Positions 52,107-61,298 of a stretch of DNA of 64,000 nucleotides are shown one piece after another. The notes below the pieces were generated by a model. It did no database searches, had not been told where the DNA came from, and saw only the letters and a list, made by a program, of their open reading frames with translations. The position numbers were made by a program, and so were the translations under genes. The stretch is from Clostridia bacterium (GTDB taxonomy: Bacteria; Bacillota; Clostridia; Oscillospirales; Acutalibacteraceae): NCBI GenBank assembly GCA_030526115.1, contig JAUNDK010000001.1:1-64000 (forward strand), in the 5' to 3' direction. Positions within the stretch are counted from its first letter, which is position 1. Every line of letters begins with the position of its first letter.

Positions 52107-52635
52107 AGAACATATCGACGGAATAGATTTTGAAATAAAAAGACGCAGGGGCAGAAAGAAACTCAGTATTTTCATAGACCGTGACGGTAACTGTGAGGTG
52201 AGAAGTCCCTGGAATGCAAGCAGAGAAAGGATATTCAGATTCGTTGCCTCTGAGACCGAGTGGATTCACCGTGTTCAGAATGCGAAAAAGGAGAAGCTCA
52301 CTTACAGAGTGAGTGAGGAAAAAACCGCCGAGCTTCGTGAAAAGGCAAAACTAATAGTTCCCGGAAAAATAGAATACTACTGTCGAATGATGAATATCGA
52401 GCCTCCGGTAAAAATCACCATAACCTCGGCAAAACATCGCTGGGGCAGCTGTACCGATAAGAGACACATCAATATCTCTCTGTATCTCATGCTTTATCCC
52501 GAGGAAGCAATTGACTATGTGATAGTTCATGAGATAGCCCACCTGAAGGAACTTAACCACTCAAAGAAGTTCTGGAGTATAGTTGAAAGTGTTTTCCCGG
52601 ACTACAAAGAAAGACGGCAGATGCTTACCAAATAA
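52099..52635 (+). CDS. YgjP-like zinc metallopeptidase
   Basis: 178-residue protein of the YgjP/WLM-type family (PF01863). RRRGRKKLSIFIDRDGNCEVRSP is followed by KITITSAKHRWGSCTDKRHINIS near 103-125 and the zinc motif VHEIAHLKELNHSKKFW, where HExxH plus the downstream His are ligands. Function is little known; related proteins are suspected proteases. Translationally coupled to the toprim gene, last of the comEC-holA operon. Confidence 0.88.
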   Translation: MSKEHIDGIDFEIKRRRGRKKLSIFIDRDGNCEVRSPWNASRERIFRFVASETEWIHRVQNAKKEKLTYRVSEEKTAELREKAKLIVPGKIEYYCRMMNIEPPVKITITSAKHRWGSCTDKRHINISLYLMLYPEEAIDYVIVHEIAHLKELNHSKKFWSIVESVFPDYKERRQMLTK

Positions 52636-52835
52636 ATCAATAATGCGGAATAAATCCATAAAGCACAGCCTGTAATAAGGTTGTGTTTTCGTTTTCCTAT
52701 GTGTTCGAAAATAAATCAACGTGTGTTTCGTCAGTTGTTGATGAACAATAAACCGGTGATTTCTTTTGTGAAAATTATAGAAAAACTTAACGTATTTTTT
52801 TACATCCGCACGTTATTCAACACTCCTCGCTTAAC

Positions 52836-52864
52836 TTGACACTTTTACCGAATTGTTGTAAAAT
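52836..52864 (+). promoter_or_regulatory. Promoter of rny
   Basis: -35 TTGACA (52836-52841), 17-bp spacer, -10 TAAAAT (52859-52864). The leader is about 115 bases. The upstream part of the 350-bp gap (52636-52835) shows no other recognisable feature. Confidence 0.88.
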
Positions 52865-52870
52865 AATCTC

Positions 52871-52910
52871 AAATGCAATCATCTATATTTCTAATTTAGA
52901 AATTGCATTT
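52871..52910 (+). promoter_or_regulatory. Predicted 5'-terminal hairpin of the rny mRNA
   Basis: Outer arms AAATGCAAT (52871-52879) and ATTGCATTT (52902-52910) enclose an inner hairpin tttct-aattt-agaaa (52888-52902). The predicted transcription start is at or next to 52871, so the structure would sit at the very 5' end. Confidence 0.55.
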
Positions 52911-52986
52911 CATAAGGGATTAACGCACCCTTGAATTTCTGACTAATGATTTTTCTATATTTTAGTTTAAGAAAAGGAGGTGCCGT

Positions 52987-54540
52987 ATGCCGATTTATCT
53001 TTCGATTATTCTGATTGTCGTTGCTGCCGCAGCAGCCGGATTTATATGCTATAAACTCGGAATCAAACACAGAATGCAGGTTGCTGAAGCAGCCATAGGT
53101 TCTGCCGAAAAAGAGGCCGAGAGAATAGTAAACGATGCTGTAAAAGAAGCAGAGGCAAAGAAGAAAGAATCTGTGCTTGAGGGCAAAGAGGAAGTTCAGA
53201 AGTTCCGTAACGATGCCGAGAAAGAACTTAACGAACGCCGCAAGGAGATTCAGCGCCAGGAGAGAAGAGCTGTCCAGAAAGAGGAAAATCTCGATCGTAA
53301 AATTGAGAATTACGAGAAAAAGGAAGTTCAGCTCGATGGTAAGCTGAAGAAAGCCGACGATGCACTCAAAGAGGCAGAAACAATCAAAAAGAGTCAGCTT
53401 GAGATGCTCGAGAGAATTTCAGGTCTTACTGCCGATCAGGCAAGAACATATCTTCTCGATACTCTCGATGGAGAGTTAAGCCATGAGAAGGCTGTTAAGA
53501 TTATGGAATATGAACAGCAGACCAAAGAGGATTCAGATAAACTGGCAAGAGAGATTATCTCTCTGGCAATACAGAGATGTGCTGCAGATCATGTATCTGA
53601 AGCGGTTATCAGTGTAGTACCTCTTCCAAATGATGAGATGAAGGGCCGTATCATAGGCCGTGAAGGACGCAACATCAGAGCTATTGAAAATCTGACAGGA
53701 GTAGACCTGATTATTGATGATACCCCTGAGGCTATCACAATTTCCAGCTTCGAACCTGTAAGACGTGAAATTGCGAGAGTTGCCCTCGAAAAACTCGTTC
53801 AGGACGGACGAATTCATCCTACAAGGATAGAGGAAACAGTAGATAAGGCCCGCCGTGAGGTTGAGGCTACTATCAAATCAGAAGGTGAAAGAGCAGTTAT
53901 TTCTGCCGGAGTTAACGGAATCAACCATGAACTGGTTCGTCTGCTTGGTCGTCTGCGTTATCGTACCAGCTACGGACAGAATGTACTCGATCACTCACTT
54001 GAGGTTGCATACCTCGCAGGATTGATGGCATCCGAACTCGGACTCGATCCTACAATTGCCCGCCGTGCAGGTTTACTTCACGACATAGGCAAGGCTCTCG
54101 ACCATGAGATTGAGGGCAGCCACGTTGACATCGGTGTAGATGTTGCAAGAAAGTATAAAGAGAGCGAAGCTGTTATTCATGCTATTGCAGCACATCACGG
54201 TGATATTGAGGCAAAAACAGTTATTGCATGTCTTGTTCAGGCAGCCGATGCAATCAGCGCAGCAAGACCGGGTGCAAGAAAAGAGAATCTTGAGAACTAC
54301 ATCAAGCGTCTCGAGAAGCTTGAGGAAATTACCCAGAGCTTCGAGGGTGTTGAAAGATGTTACGCAATTCAGGCCGGCAGAGAAATTCGTGTTCTCGTTA
54401 AGCCTGATGTTATCAACGATGAAAAGATGACTCTCCTCGCAAGAGAAATCTGCCAGAAGATAGAAGCTGAAATGAGCTATCCGGGTCAGATTAAGGTCAA
54501 CATGATTCGTGAATCAAGAGCAGTTGATTTTGCTAAATAA
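52987..54540 (+). CDS. rny: Ribonuclease Y
   Basis: Membrane-tethered endoribonuclease initiating mRNA decay in Firmicutes. The 517-residue protein has an N-terminal transmembrane helix (about 4-24), a long Glu/Lys/Arg/Gln coiled coil (30-200), and a KH domain with [19 protein letters not shown] near 220-238. The HD domain has [12 protein letters not shown] near 360-371. The length matches the family. A perfect aggagg site precedes the ATG; the promoter and leader hairpin are upstream. ymdB is the next gene, a common pair. Confidence 0.97.
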   Translation: MPIYLSIILIVVAAAAAGFICYKLGIKHRMQVAEAAIGSAEKEAERIVNDAVKEAEAKKKESVLEGKEEVQKFRNDAEKELNERRKEIQRQERRAVQKEENLDRKIENYEKKEVQLDGKLKKADDALKEAETIKKSQLEMLERISGLTADQARTYLLDTLDGELSHEKAVKIMEYEQQTKEDSDKLAREIISLAIQRCAADHVSEAVISVVPLPNDEMKGRIIGREGRNIRAIENLTGVDLIIDDTPEAITISSFEPVRREIARVALEKLVQDGRIHPTRIEETVDKARREVEATIKSEGERAVISAGVNGINHELVRLLGRLRYRTSYGQNVLDHSLEVAYLAGLMASELGLDPTIARRAGLLHDIGKALDHEIEGSHVDIGVDVARKYKESEAVIHAIAAHHGDIEAKTVIACLVQAADAISAARPGARKENLENYIKRLEKLEEITQSFEGVERCYAIQAGREIRVLVKPDVINDEKMTLLAREICQKIEAEMSYPGQIKVNMIRESRAVDFAK

Positions 54541-54551
54541 TCAGGAAAATT

Positions 54552-54580
54552 AAGAGATCGGTTCGCCGGTCTCTTTTTTA
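54552..54580 (+). terminator. Terminator of rny
   Basis: Stem agagatcgg-ttcg-ccggtctct with UUCG loop, followed by six Ts. Confidence 0.92.
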
Positions 54581-54594
54581 TATTCAAATAACGC

Positions 54595-54623
54595 TTTATT
54601 TATATGTCTGCTTATTATATAAT
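54595..54623 (+). promoter_or_regulatory. Promoter of ymdB
   Basis: -35 TTTATT (54595-54600), 17-bp spacer, -10 TATAAT (54618-54623), about 40 bases before the ATG. Confidence 0.65.
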
Positions 54624-54668
54624 TGTATATAAATAAACTGCCAAGACAGATAGAAAGACTGATTTTAC

Positions 54669-55439
54669 ATGAATATACTTATGATAGGCGATGTTGTGGG
54701 CGGTAATGGCTCAAAGCATCTGCGCAATATACTTCCAAAGTTAAAAAGAGAGATGGGAATTGATGTGGTTGTTGCCAACGGAGAGAACTCTTCCGATGGC
54801 AATGGAATAACACCGGCTTCCGCAAGATTCCTCTTTGACAGCGGTGTAGATGTTATAACCACAGGAAACCATACCTACCGCCGCCCGGAGATTTACGATT
54901 ATCTCGATATGACAGACACCTGCATACGCCCGGCGAATTTCCCTGTGGGCGCCCCGGGTTACGGTGTGTGTGTGCTTGACATGGGCAGAACTCAGGTATG
55001 CGTTATAAACATTATCGGACAGATATACATGGACAGCTTCGACAGTCCTTTTGATGTGATAGATGAAATTCTCGATGACCCGGATTTACCGAAAATCAAG
55101 CTTGTTGATTTCCACGCGGAGGCAACAGGAGAGAAACGTGCTTTCGGATACTACCTTGACGGCAGGGTAACTGCTGTTGTCGGTACTCACACTCATGTTC
55201 AGACAGCCGACGAGTGCATACTGCCCGAGGGTACAGCGTATATCTCAGATGTCGGCATGACCGGCTGTATTGAGTCTGTACTGGGTGTAAAAAAAGAGCT
55301 TGTCATTCGAAAGTGTAAAACAAAGCTTCCGGTGCGTTTTGACTACGAACAGGGACCGTCAAAAATGGATTGTGTCCTGATTAAGGCTGACGATAAAACA
55401 GGAAAAGCATTATCCATTGAGCGTTTAAGCCTCAGATAA
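54669..55439 (+). CDS. ymdB: YmdB family metallophosphoesterase
   Basis: 2',3'-cyclic-nucleotide phosphodiesterase family (TIGR00282) that affects biofilm and motility choice in Bacillus. The 256-residue protein has ILMIGDVVGGNG (first metal motif), NGENSSDGNGIT, TGNHTYRR, DFHAEATGEKRAFGYYLDGR and VVGTHTHVQTADE. It lies after rny as in many Firmicutes but has its own promoter. The ribosome binding site (agaaag) is weak. Confidence 0.94.
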   Translation: MNILMIGDVVGGNGSKHLRNILPKLKREMGIDVVVANGENSSDGNGITPASARFLFDSGVDVITTGNHTYRRPEIYDYLDMTDTCIRPANFPVGAPGYGVCVLDMGRTQVCVINIIGQIYMDSFDSPFDVIDEILDDPDLPKIKLVDFHAEATGEKRAFGYYLDGRVTAVVGTHTHVQTADECILPEGTAYISDVGMTGCIESVLGVKKELVIRKCKTKLPVRFDYEQGPSKMDCVLIKADDKTGKALSIERLSLR

Positions 55440-55602
55440 TCAGAATTTATTTACTAAATTAAATATTTTGAGCTATTTTGCATAAGGGCGTTTCTTAAAT
55501 ATGTTGTATTTTGATAAAAACTGTGTTAATATACATAGTGAGTAATGTTATGCAAACTATTTTTCTTAAATTCCGCAACAGCGGGTGAAAGGATGTAATA
55601 AT

Positions 55603-57297
55603 ATGATAAACGGTGCAAAGCTCAGAGATGCTGTCATCTCAGGTGCAAACAACATTATCAACGCAAAAAAGCATGTTGACGATCTCAACATTTTCCCGGT
55701 ACCTGACGGAGACACAGGTACAAATATGTCCATGACCATCGCTGCCGCAAAGGCTGTTCTCGAGGAGATTCCCGATGATGCAACAGTTGAAGAGGTAGCA
55801 AAGAAAACAGCTTCCGCCATGCTCCGCGGTGCAAGAGGAAACTCCGGTGTTATTTCTTCCCTTCTTTTCAGAGGCTTCTCCAAGGGTCTCGAGGGTAAGG
55901 AAGAGGCAGACGGTCTCGCTCTTGTCAGCGCACTCACTCAGGGTGTTGAAGCCGCATACAAGGCAGTTATGAAGCCAACCGAGGGTACTATCCTCACAGT
56001 TGCAAGAGTTGCAAGTGAAGTAGGTGCCAGCGCAGCCGATATTGATAACGACCCTGTTTATGTATGGGGTGCAATCTGCTCCGGTGCAGAGCAGGCTCTT
56101 GCAGAAACACCTGAGCTTCTCCCTGTACTCAAGAAGGCAGGCGTTGTAGATGCCGGCGGTAAGGGACTTTGCCTTATATTTGAGGGTATGCGTTCCGTAT
56201 TCGCTGACGGCGTTATGATCGAGGAGGAGACAAGCGGCACAGCAGGTGCTTCCAAAGACGAGGAGACAGCTGAGTTCTTCGCATCCGTTGCCGCAGAGTT
56301 TGACGAGGTCATCAATTTCACATACTGCACAGAGTTCATCGTAGGCAGAGACCCTGAGTGCGACAAGGATCCGCTCGAGTTAAGACTTTTCCTTGAGACT
56401 ATCGGTGACTGCGTTGTTGTTGTAGACGACGAAGAAATCATCAAAACTCATGTTCATACAGAGAACCCGGGTAATGCCCTTCAGAAGGCTCTCGAGTACG
56501 GCCAGCTCCTTACAGTCAAAATTGAGAACATGAAGGAGCAGCACAGAAAGGCCGCAGAGGAGAACGAGAAGGCAAAGAAGGCTTTCGAGGCAAAGAAAGA
56601 GGAGAAGAAGCTCCCTAAGGCAGAGCCGACAGAGGACTACGGTTTTGTAGCTGTTGCCGCAGGTGAGGGTGTAGAGTCTCTCTTTACAGACCTCGGCTGC
56701 ACACATGTTGTAAGCGGCGGTCAGACAATGAACCCATCAACAGACGACATTCTCGAGGCTGTTCTCGCAACACCTGCAAAGGTTGTTTATGTTCTTCCTA
56801 ACAACAAGAACATCATCATGGCGGCAGAGCAGGCAATTCCTCTCGCAACAGACAGACGTGTTGTTGTTGTTCCGACAAGAACAATTCCACAGGGACTTTC
56901 CGCTATGCTTGCATTTGATCCGGATGAGCAGACAGATGAGAACCGTGAGCTTATGATGGATGCCGCAAGAGCTACTCAGACAGGTCTTGTAACATTTGCG
57001 GCAAGAGATTCTGAGTACGGCGGACACAAGATACACGAGAACGACATCTTAGGTCTTGTAAACGGCAAGATGGAGTACATCGAGAAGAACCCTGCAGATG
57101 CCCTCTACAAGGTTGCCAAGGAGCTTATGGACAAGAACACAGGTTTCGTAACAATTATTTACGGTAACGGCATCACAGAAGATGAGGCTCAGGCTGTATA
57201 TGAGAAGATTGAGAAGAAACTTGGCGGTAAAGATACCGAGGTTACACTTGTTAACGGCGGTCAGCCTGTTTACTACTACATTCTCTCTGTAGAATAA
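55603..57297 (+). CDS. fakA: Fatty acid kinase catalytic subunit FakA/YloV (DAK2)
   Basis: Phosphorylates fatty acids bound to DegV-like FakB for phospholipid synthesis. The 564-residue protein has a DhaL/DAK2 N-terminal domain with the ATP/Mg motif NIFPVPDGDTGTNMSMT near 30-46 and RGARGNSGVI near 75-84. A middle domain contains KTHVHTENPG near 285, and a charged linker (about 310-345, EKAKKAFEAKK) leads to the C-terminal domain. The start at 55603 has an aaagga site; an earlier in-frame ATG does not. It precedes recG as in other Firmicutes. Strong codon bias suggests good expression, unlike recG after it. Confidence 0.93.
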   Translation: MINGAKLRDAVISGANNIINAKKHVDDLNIFPVPDGDTGTNMSMTIAAAKAVLEEIPDDATVEEVAKKTASAMLRGARGNSGVISSLLFRGFSKGLEGKEEADGLALVSALTQGVEAAYKAVMKPTEGTILTVARVASEVGASAADIDNDPVYVWGAICSGAEQALAETPELLPVLKKAGVVDAGGKGLCLIFEGMRSVFADGVMIEEETSGTAGASKDEETAEFFASVAAEFDEVINFTYCTEFIVGRDPECDKDPLELRLFLETIGDCVVVVDDEEIIKTHVHTENPGNALQKALEYGQLLTVKIENMKEQHRKAAEENEKAKKAFEAKKEEKKLPKAEPTEDYGFVAVAAGEGVESLFTDLGCTHVVSGGQTMNPSTDDILEAVLATPAKVVYVLPNNKNIIMAAEQAIPLATDRRVVVVPTRTIPQGLSAMLAFDPDEQTDENRELMMDAARATQTGLVTFAARDSEYGGHKIHENDILGLVNGKMEYIEKNPADALYKVAKELMDKNTGFVTIIYGNGITEDEAQAVYEKIEKKLGGKDTEVTLVNGGQPVYYYILSVE

Positions 57298-57313
57298 TTC
57301 AATTAAAAGAAGC

Positions 57314-57346
57314 AGGAGGTCACAATTTTCTGTGGCCTCCTTTTTA
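57314..57346 (+). terminator. Terminator between fakA and recG
   Basis: Stem aggaggtcaca / tgtggcctcct with TTTTT, only about 20 bases before the recG initiation site. There is no room for a separate full promoter in between. Confidence 0.88.
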
Positions 57347-57365
57347 ATAGAAAGGAGGTGCGCTT

Positions 57366-59429
57366 ACGGCATCTTTATTCAGCATACCCATAGATAAAAT
57401 CAAAGGCGTTGGCGAAAAAACAGCCAAACTCTTTACAAAAATAGGCGCACCCACCGCAGGAGATTTATTAAGGCTTTATCCTCGGAATTACGAGGACTGG
57501 AGCAATGTGGTTGAGATTAACGAGGCGGTTCCCGATGATGTGAATGTAATTAAGGCCACCGTTCTCATGCCCCTTAGGGTAACAAGGGCGGCAGGTGGAA
57601 TGAACATATACAAAACAGATGTCACCGACGGAATAAGCGATATGAGAATAACCTTCTTTTACCGCCCGCCGAATAACCGTATGGCCTACTCCAATTACAC
57701 TCCGTTTGTATTAAACGAAGGTGAGACCTACTATTTCCGTGGCAAGGTGAACCGCTCTTTCTCCACAGTGGAGATGAATTCCCCGGTATATGTCACCGAA
57801 GCGAAATACCGGGAGATGGTGTCTGTTTATCCGCTTACAAGCGGACTCAAGATAAACACCGTACGCAATGCGGTTCGTGACTGTCTTGCAATGCTTCCCG
57901 ACCCCATGGCGGACCCAATACCTGCCGAGATAAGGCAGAAGTATGAGCTCTGCACTTTGGATTATGCCCTTAATAATATCCACTTTCCTCTTGACAGCGA
58001 GGCACTTGCCATAGCTTCGAGAAGGCTTATTTTTGAGGAACTGCTGGTGCTTCAGCTGGGATTGAGAAGAATACGTCAGCGTGTCAAGGCGGAGAATACC
58101 CACCGGTTTGAGAAGGATTACACCGATGAATTCACAGAACTTCTACCCTTCGAGCTTACCAATGCCCAGAAGAGGGCAATAGCCGAATCTGTGGCGGATA
58201 TGATGTCCGATAATCCGATGAACCGCCTGGTTCAGGGTGATGTTGGTTCCGGTAAAACCGCAGTTGCGGCGGCTTTGTGCTACAATGCCATCAGGAATAA
58301 ATATCAGGCGGCCATGATGGCACCTACGGAGATTCTCGCAAATCAGCACTATGAATCTCTTAAGAAACTCCTTGAGCCCTGCATGATAAATGTTGTTCTG
58401 CTTACGGGCTCCGTAAAGGGTAAGGCAAAGAAACTTGCCCTCGAGCAGATTAAAAATGGCGATGCACAGCTCATTGTGGGTACTCATGCTCTGATAAGTG
58501 ATGGTGTGGAGTACGCAAACCTCGGTCTTGTAATTACAGACGAGCAGCACAGATTCGGAGTAAATCAGCGTTCCGCTCTTGCCGGCAAGGCGGATAATCC
58601 GCACACTCTTGTTATGTCGGCTACACCAATTCCGAGAACACTTGCTCTGATGATTTACGGCGACCTTGATATTTCCATTATCAACGAGCTTCCTCCCGGC
58701 AGACAGAAAATTCGCACCGTATGGCGCAGAACAGAGAGTCGCAGGGATATCTACAATTTTATTTCCGCACAGATAGCGGAGGGCAGACAGGCATTCATAA
58801 TCTGTCCGCTCATCGATGAGAGCGAATCAGATATGGCGAGTGTAAACGAATATGCCGAGATGCTCAGGAGCTATTTCCCCGAGGAATATATCGGCGTGGT
58901 TCACGGCAAGATGAAGGCGGCGGAAAAAGATGCCGTTATGGATGATTTCTCTGCGAATAAGCTGAAGATACTTGTTTCCACAACCGTTGTCGAGGTCGGC
59001 GTTGACGTGCCCAACTCCACAATAATGATGATAGAGAACGCCGAACGTTACGGTCTTTCTCAGATTCATCAGCTTCGTGGCCGAGTAGGACGAGGTAAGC
59101 ACCAGTCATACTGTATATTAATCAGTGATGCTCAGAACCAGGAGGCCGTAACACGAATGAAAACCATGTGTGCCCACTCCAACGGTTTCGAGATTGCGGA
59201 GATTGACCTGAAACTAAGGGGTCCCGGTGATTTCTTCGGAGAGCGTCAGCATGGTCTGCCACAGCTCAAAATTGCCGATATGCTGGGCAACATGGACACC
59301 ATGAAAGAGGCACAGGAGGCGGCAAACAAAATTCTCTCTGAGGATCCTTACCTTGAATCAAACAAATACAAAGGACTTAAAGCCGAGACAAAACAGCTCT
59401 TTGACAAGAGCGGCGGCATTACATTTTAA
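57366..59429 (+). CDS. recG: ATP-dependent DNA helicase RecG with apparent ACG start
   Basis: Reverses stalled replication forks and processes Holliday junctions. The reading frame holds a full N-terminus (SIPIDKIKGVGEKTAKLF, DLLRLYPRNYEDWSN), a wedge OB domain, Walker A QGDVGSGKTAVA near 287, DEQHRFG near 395, and the C-terminal LRGRVGRG and DLKLRGPGDFFG motifs. The protein has 688 residues including the initiator, the normal RecG length. The strong ribosome binding site aaaggaggtg (57351-57360) is 7 bases from ACG at 57366. TAG at 57348 blocks extension, and there is no in-frame ATG, GTG or TTG before GTG at 57507. That later start would delete 47 conserved residues and has no Shine-Dalgarno. 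Confidence 0.9.
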   Translation, partial: TASLFSIPIDKIKGVGEKTAKLFTKIGAPTAGDLLRLYPRNYEDWSNVVEINEAVPDDVNVIKATVLMPLRVTRAAGGMNIYKTDVTDGISDMRITFFYRPPNNRMAYSNYTPFVLNEGETYYFRGKVNRSFSTVEMNSPVYVTEAKYREMVSVYPLTSGLKINTVRNAVRDCLAMLPDPMADPIPAEIRQKYELCTLDYALNNIHFPLDSEALAIASRRLIFEELLVLQLGLRRIRQRVKAENTHRFEKDYTDEFTELLPFELTNAQKRAIAESVADMMSDNPMNRLVQGDVGSGKTAVAAALCYNAIRNKYQAAMMAPTEILANQHYESLKKLLEPCMINVVLLTGSVKGKAKKLALEQIKNGDAQLIVGTHALISDGVEYANLGLVITDEQHRFGVNQRSALAGKADNPHTLVMSATPIPRTLALMIYGDLDISIINELPPGRQKIRTVWRRTESRRDIYNFISAQIAEGRQAFIICPLIDESESDMASVNEYAEMLRSYFPEEYIGVVHGKMKAAEKDAVMDDFSANKLKILVSTTVVEVGVDVPNSTIMMIENAERYGLSQIHQLRGRVGRGKHQSYCILISDAQNQEAVTRMKTMCAHSNGFEIAEIDLKLRGPGDFFGERQHGLPQLKIADMLGNMDTMKEAQEAANKILSEDPYLESNKYKGLKAETKQLFDKSGGITF

Positions 59430-59453
59430 AATACAAATCAAAGGAGAACAGTC

Positions 59454-59822
59454 ATGTCCAATAATTACAATCACACAGAAGAATTTAACTTACTCGATGT
59501 TTCAAAAAACAAGCTGAAGGCTGCTGTATGTTATTTCGGAGCTTTCCTTATCATTCCGCTTCTTTTCTGGAGAAAGTCAGACTATGTAAAGTTCCACCTC
59601 TACCAGGGTTTCGCTCTTTTTGCGGTGGGAATTGCCATTGATGTAATCGATGTGCTCATGGGAATACTCCTCGGCTCAGGCCTTCTTTACGGTATATGGG
59701 GAGTTGTACGTACCCTTCTTCTTATTTTAAGAATAACATTTATGGTGCTTGGAATCTGCAATGCAATCAACGGCCAGGCAAAGGAGCTTCCACTTATCGG
59801 AAAAATCCGTTTTACCAAATAA
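59454..59822 (+). CDS. DUF4870-like small membrane protein
   Basis: 122-residue protein with an N-terminal polar segment and three to four hydrophobic helices. KAAVCYFGAFLIIPLLFWRKSDYVKFHLYQGFALF spans the Tic20/DUF4870-type core pattern (helix, short charged loop with Lys-Phe-His, helix). The end is GQAKELPLIGKIRF. Function unknown. An aaaggag site precedes the ATG, 24 bp after recG, so it is probably cotranscribed; a terminator follows. Confidence 0.75.
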   Translation: MSNNYNHTEEFNLLDVSKNKLKAAVCYFGAFLIIPLLFWRKSDYVKFHLYQGFALFAVGIAIDVIDVLMGILLGSGLLYGIWGVVRTLLLILRITFMVLGICNAINGQAKELPLIGKIRFTK

Positions 59823-59837
59823 ATCAGTTTTGACACT

Positions 59838-59873
59838 AAGGCAGGGCTTGTTAAATCAGGCTCTGCCTTTTGC
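59838..59873 (+). terminator. Terminator after the DUF4870-like gene
   Basis: Stem aaggcaggg(c) / (g)ctctgcctt followed by TT. Confidence 0.75.
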
Positions 59874-59922
59874 ATGCCCGGTATATGTTTACGTTTTAAT
59901 AAAAACTTCAATATAACAATAA

Positions 59923-59956
59923 AACAGGGTCACAGTTTTTCTTCTGTGACCCTGTT
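59923..59956 (-). terminator. Terminator of the flavodiiron protein gene
   Basis: A 13-bp stem aacagggtcacag / ctgtgaccctgtt, followed on the minus strand by TTTATTG. Confidence 0.88.
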
Positions 59957-59975
59957 GCAATAAATCAATACTAAA

Positions 59976-61142
59976 TTACTCAGCTAAAAGAGCGTCTGCG
60001 AGAGCCTCGAGCTTCTCGATGTCGCTTTCTTTCATTGTGGAAGCGATTGTTACCATAGGCTCAACGATTGTGCAGTTCTTGTAACCCTCGGCATAAGCCT
60101 TCATGAGCTTACCGGACATAGGTGCCCAGGAACCGTTCTCGATGATACCGATCTTTCTGTTCTGGAAGTTCTTAATCTTGAGGTGATAGAGAAGGTCCTC
60201 CATTACAGGGAAGAGGGATGCATCATAAGTAGGAGCTGCAAGAACGAGCTTGTCATACTCATAGCAGGATTCGATGCACTCTGCCATATCGTCACGGGCA
60301 AGGTCAAAGAGCTTAACCTTCTCGCCCTTGTTCTCAAGAATCTCACCGAGCTTCTTTGCGGCAATAGCTGTGTTGCCGTGAATGGAAGCATAAGCGATAG
60401 TTGTTGCAGTCTTCTCAGGTCTGTAGCTGGACCATGTGTCATACTGCTGAATGTAGTGAGAAAGGTCACCTGTGAGGATTGGACCGTGGAGAGGGCAGAT
60501 TGTTGCAATGTCAAGAGTTGCAGCCTTCTTAAGAAGAGCCTGAACCTGTGCGCCGTACTTACCTACAATGTTGATGTAGTATCTTCTTGCCTCGCAGTCC
60601 CAGCCTTCAGGATCGTCATAATCGAGGGCACCGAACTTACCGAAACCGTCAGCGGAGAAGAGAATCTTCTCTGCGCTCTCGTAAGATACCATAACCTCAG
60701 GCCAGTGAACCATCGGAGCCATTACGAAAGTAAGAGTATGTGTACCGAGCTCGAGAGTGTCACCCTCTTTAACTGTTACATATCTGTCGGAAAGATCGTC
60801 TGTGAAGAAGCGTGGCATCATAGCAAGAAGCTTTGCGTTGGATACGATCTTCATCTCAGGGTACTTTCTGCATACAGCCTGAATGTTGTAAGCGTGGTCA
60901 GGCTCCATGTGGTGAACAACGAGGTAGTCTGGTGTCTTGCCTGCAAGCTCAGTCTCGAGGTTCTGGAACCACTCGTCTGTCTTTCTGCGGTCTACTGTGT
61001 CCATGAGGGCGATTTTCTCATCCATGATGAGGTAGGAGTTGTAGGAAACTCCGTCAGGAACTATGTACTGACTCTCAAAGAGGTCTATCTCGTGATCATC
61101 GCAGCCGATATATCTTACTGCTTCAGAAACATCGTATTTCAT
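59976..61142 (-). CDS. fprA: Flavodiiron protein (FprA-type oxygen/NO reductase)
   Basis: Reduces O2 to water, or NO to N2O, protecting anaerobes. The 388-residue protein has a metallo-beta-lactamase-like domain holding the diiron site (HHMEPDH: His78, Glu80, Asp82, His83; later VHWPEVM and CPLHGPI). The C-terminal flavodoxin domain (about 245-388) has the FMN loop YASIHGNTAIAAK and the APTYDASLFP loop. No rubredoxin fusion. The start at 61142 follows an aaagga site; the transcription start predicted from the -10 box excludes the longer upstream frame. Its long antisense frame is a shadow. Confidence 0.95.
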   Translation of the reverse strand: MKYDVSEAVRYIGCDDHEIDLFESQYIVPDGVSYNSYLIMDEKIALMDTVDRRKTDEWFQNLETELAGKTPDYLVVHHMEPDHAYNIQAVCRKYPEMKIVSNAKLLAMMPRFFTDDLSDRYVTVKEGDTLELGTHTLTFVMAPMVHWPEVMVSYESAEKILFSADGFGKFGALDYDDPEGWDCEARRYYINIVGKYGAQVQALLKKAATLDIATICPLHGPILTGDLSHYIQQYDTWSSYRPEKTATTIAYASIHGNTAIAAKKLGEILENKGEKVKLFDLARDDMAECIESCYEYDKLVLAAPTYDASLFPVMEDLLYHLKIKNFQNRKIGIIENGSWAPMSGKLMKAYAEGYKNCTIVEPMVTIASTMKESDIEKLEALADALLAE

Positions 61143-61194
61143 TCTTATTATTCCTTTCTTTAAAGCACACATTTGAATTGCGTAATTCATGGGT

Positions 61195-61203
61195 ATTATA
61201 ACA
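61195..61203 (-). promoter_or_regulatory. Extended -10 promoter of fprA
   Basis: Minus-strand TG-t-TATAAT (TATAAT at 61195-61200), leaving a leader of about 45 bases. Confidence 0.6.
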
Positions 61204-61298
61204 CTATTTCAAAAAAAATAAAACTTTTTCTTTAATTATTGAAAAATAAAAATTTGTGTGGTAATCTATCTTTGATTCAATATGTGTGGAGGTAAAAT

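Noticed and set aside
60183-61163. 326-codon plus-strand ORF opposite the flavodiiron gene
   Set aside because: Mirror frame of a well-supported gene with strong codon bias; no ribosome binding site or recognisable domain.
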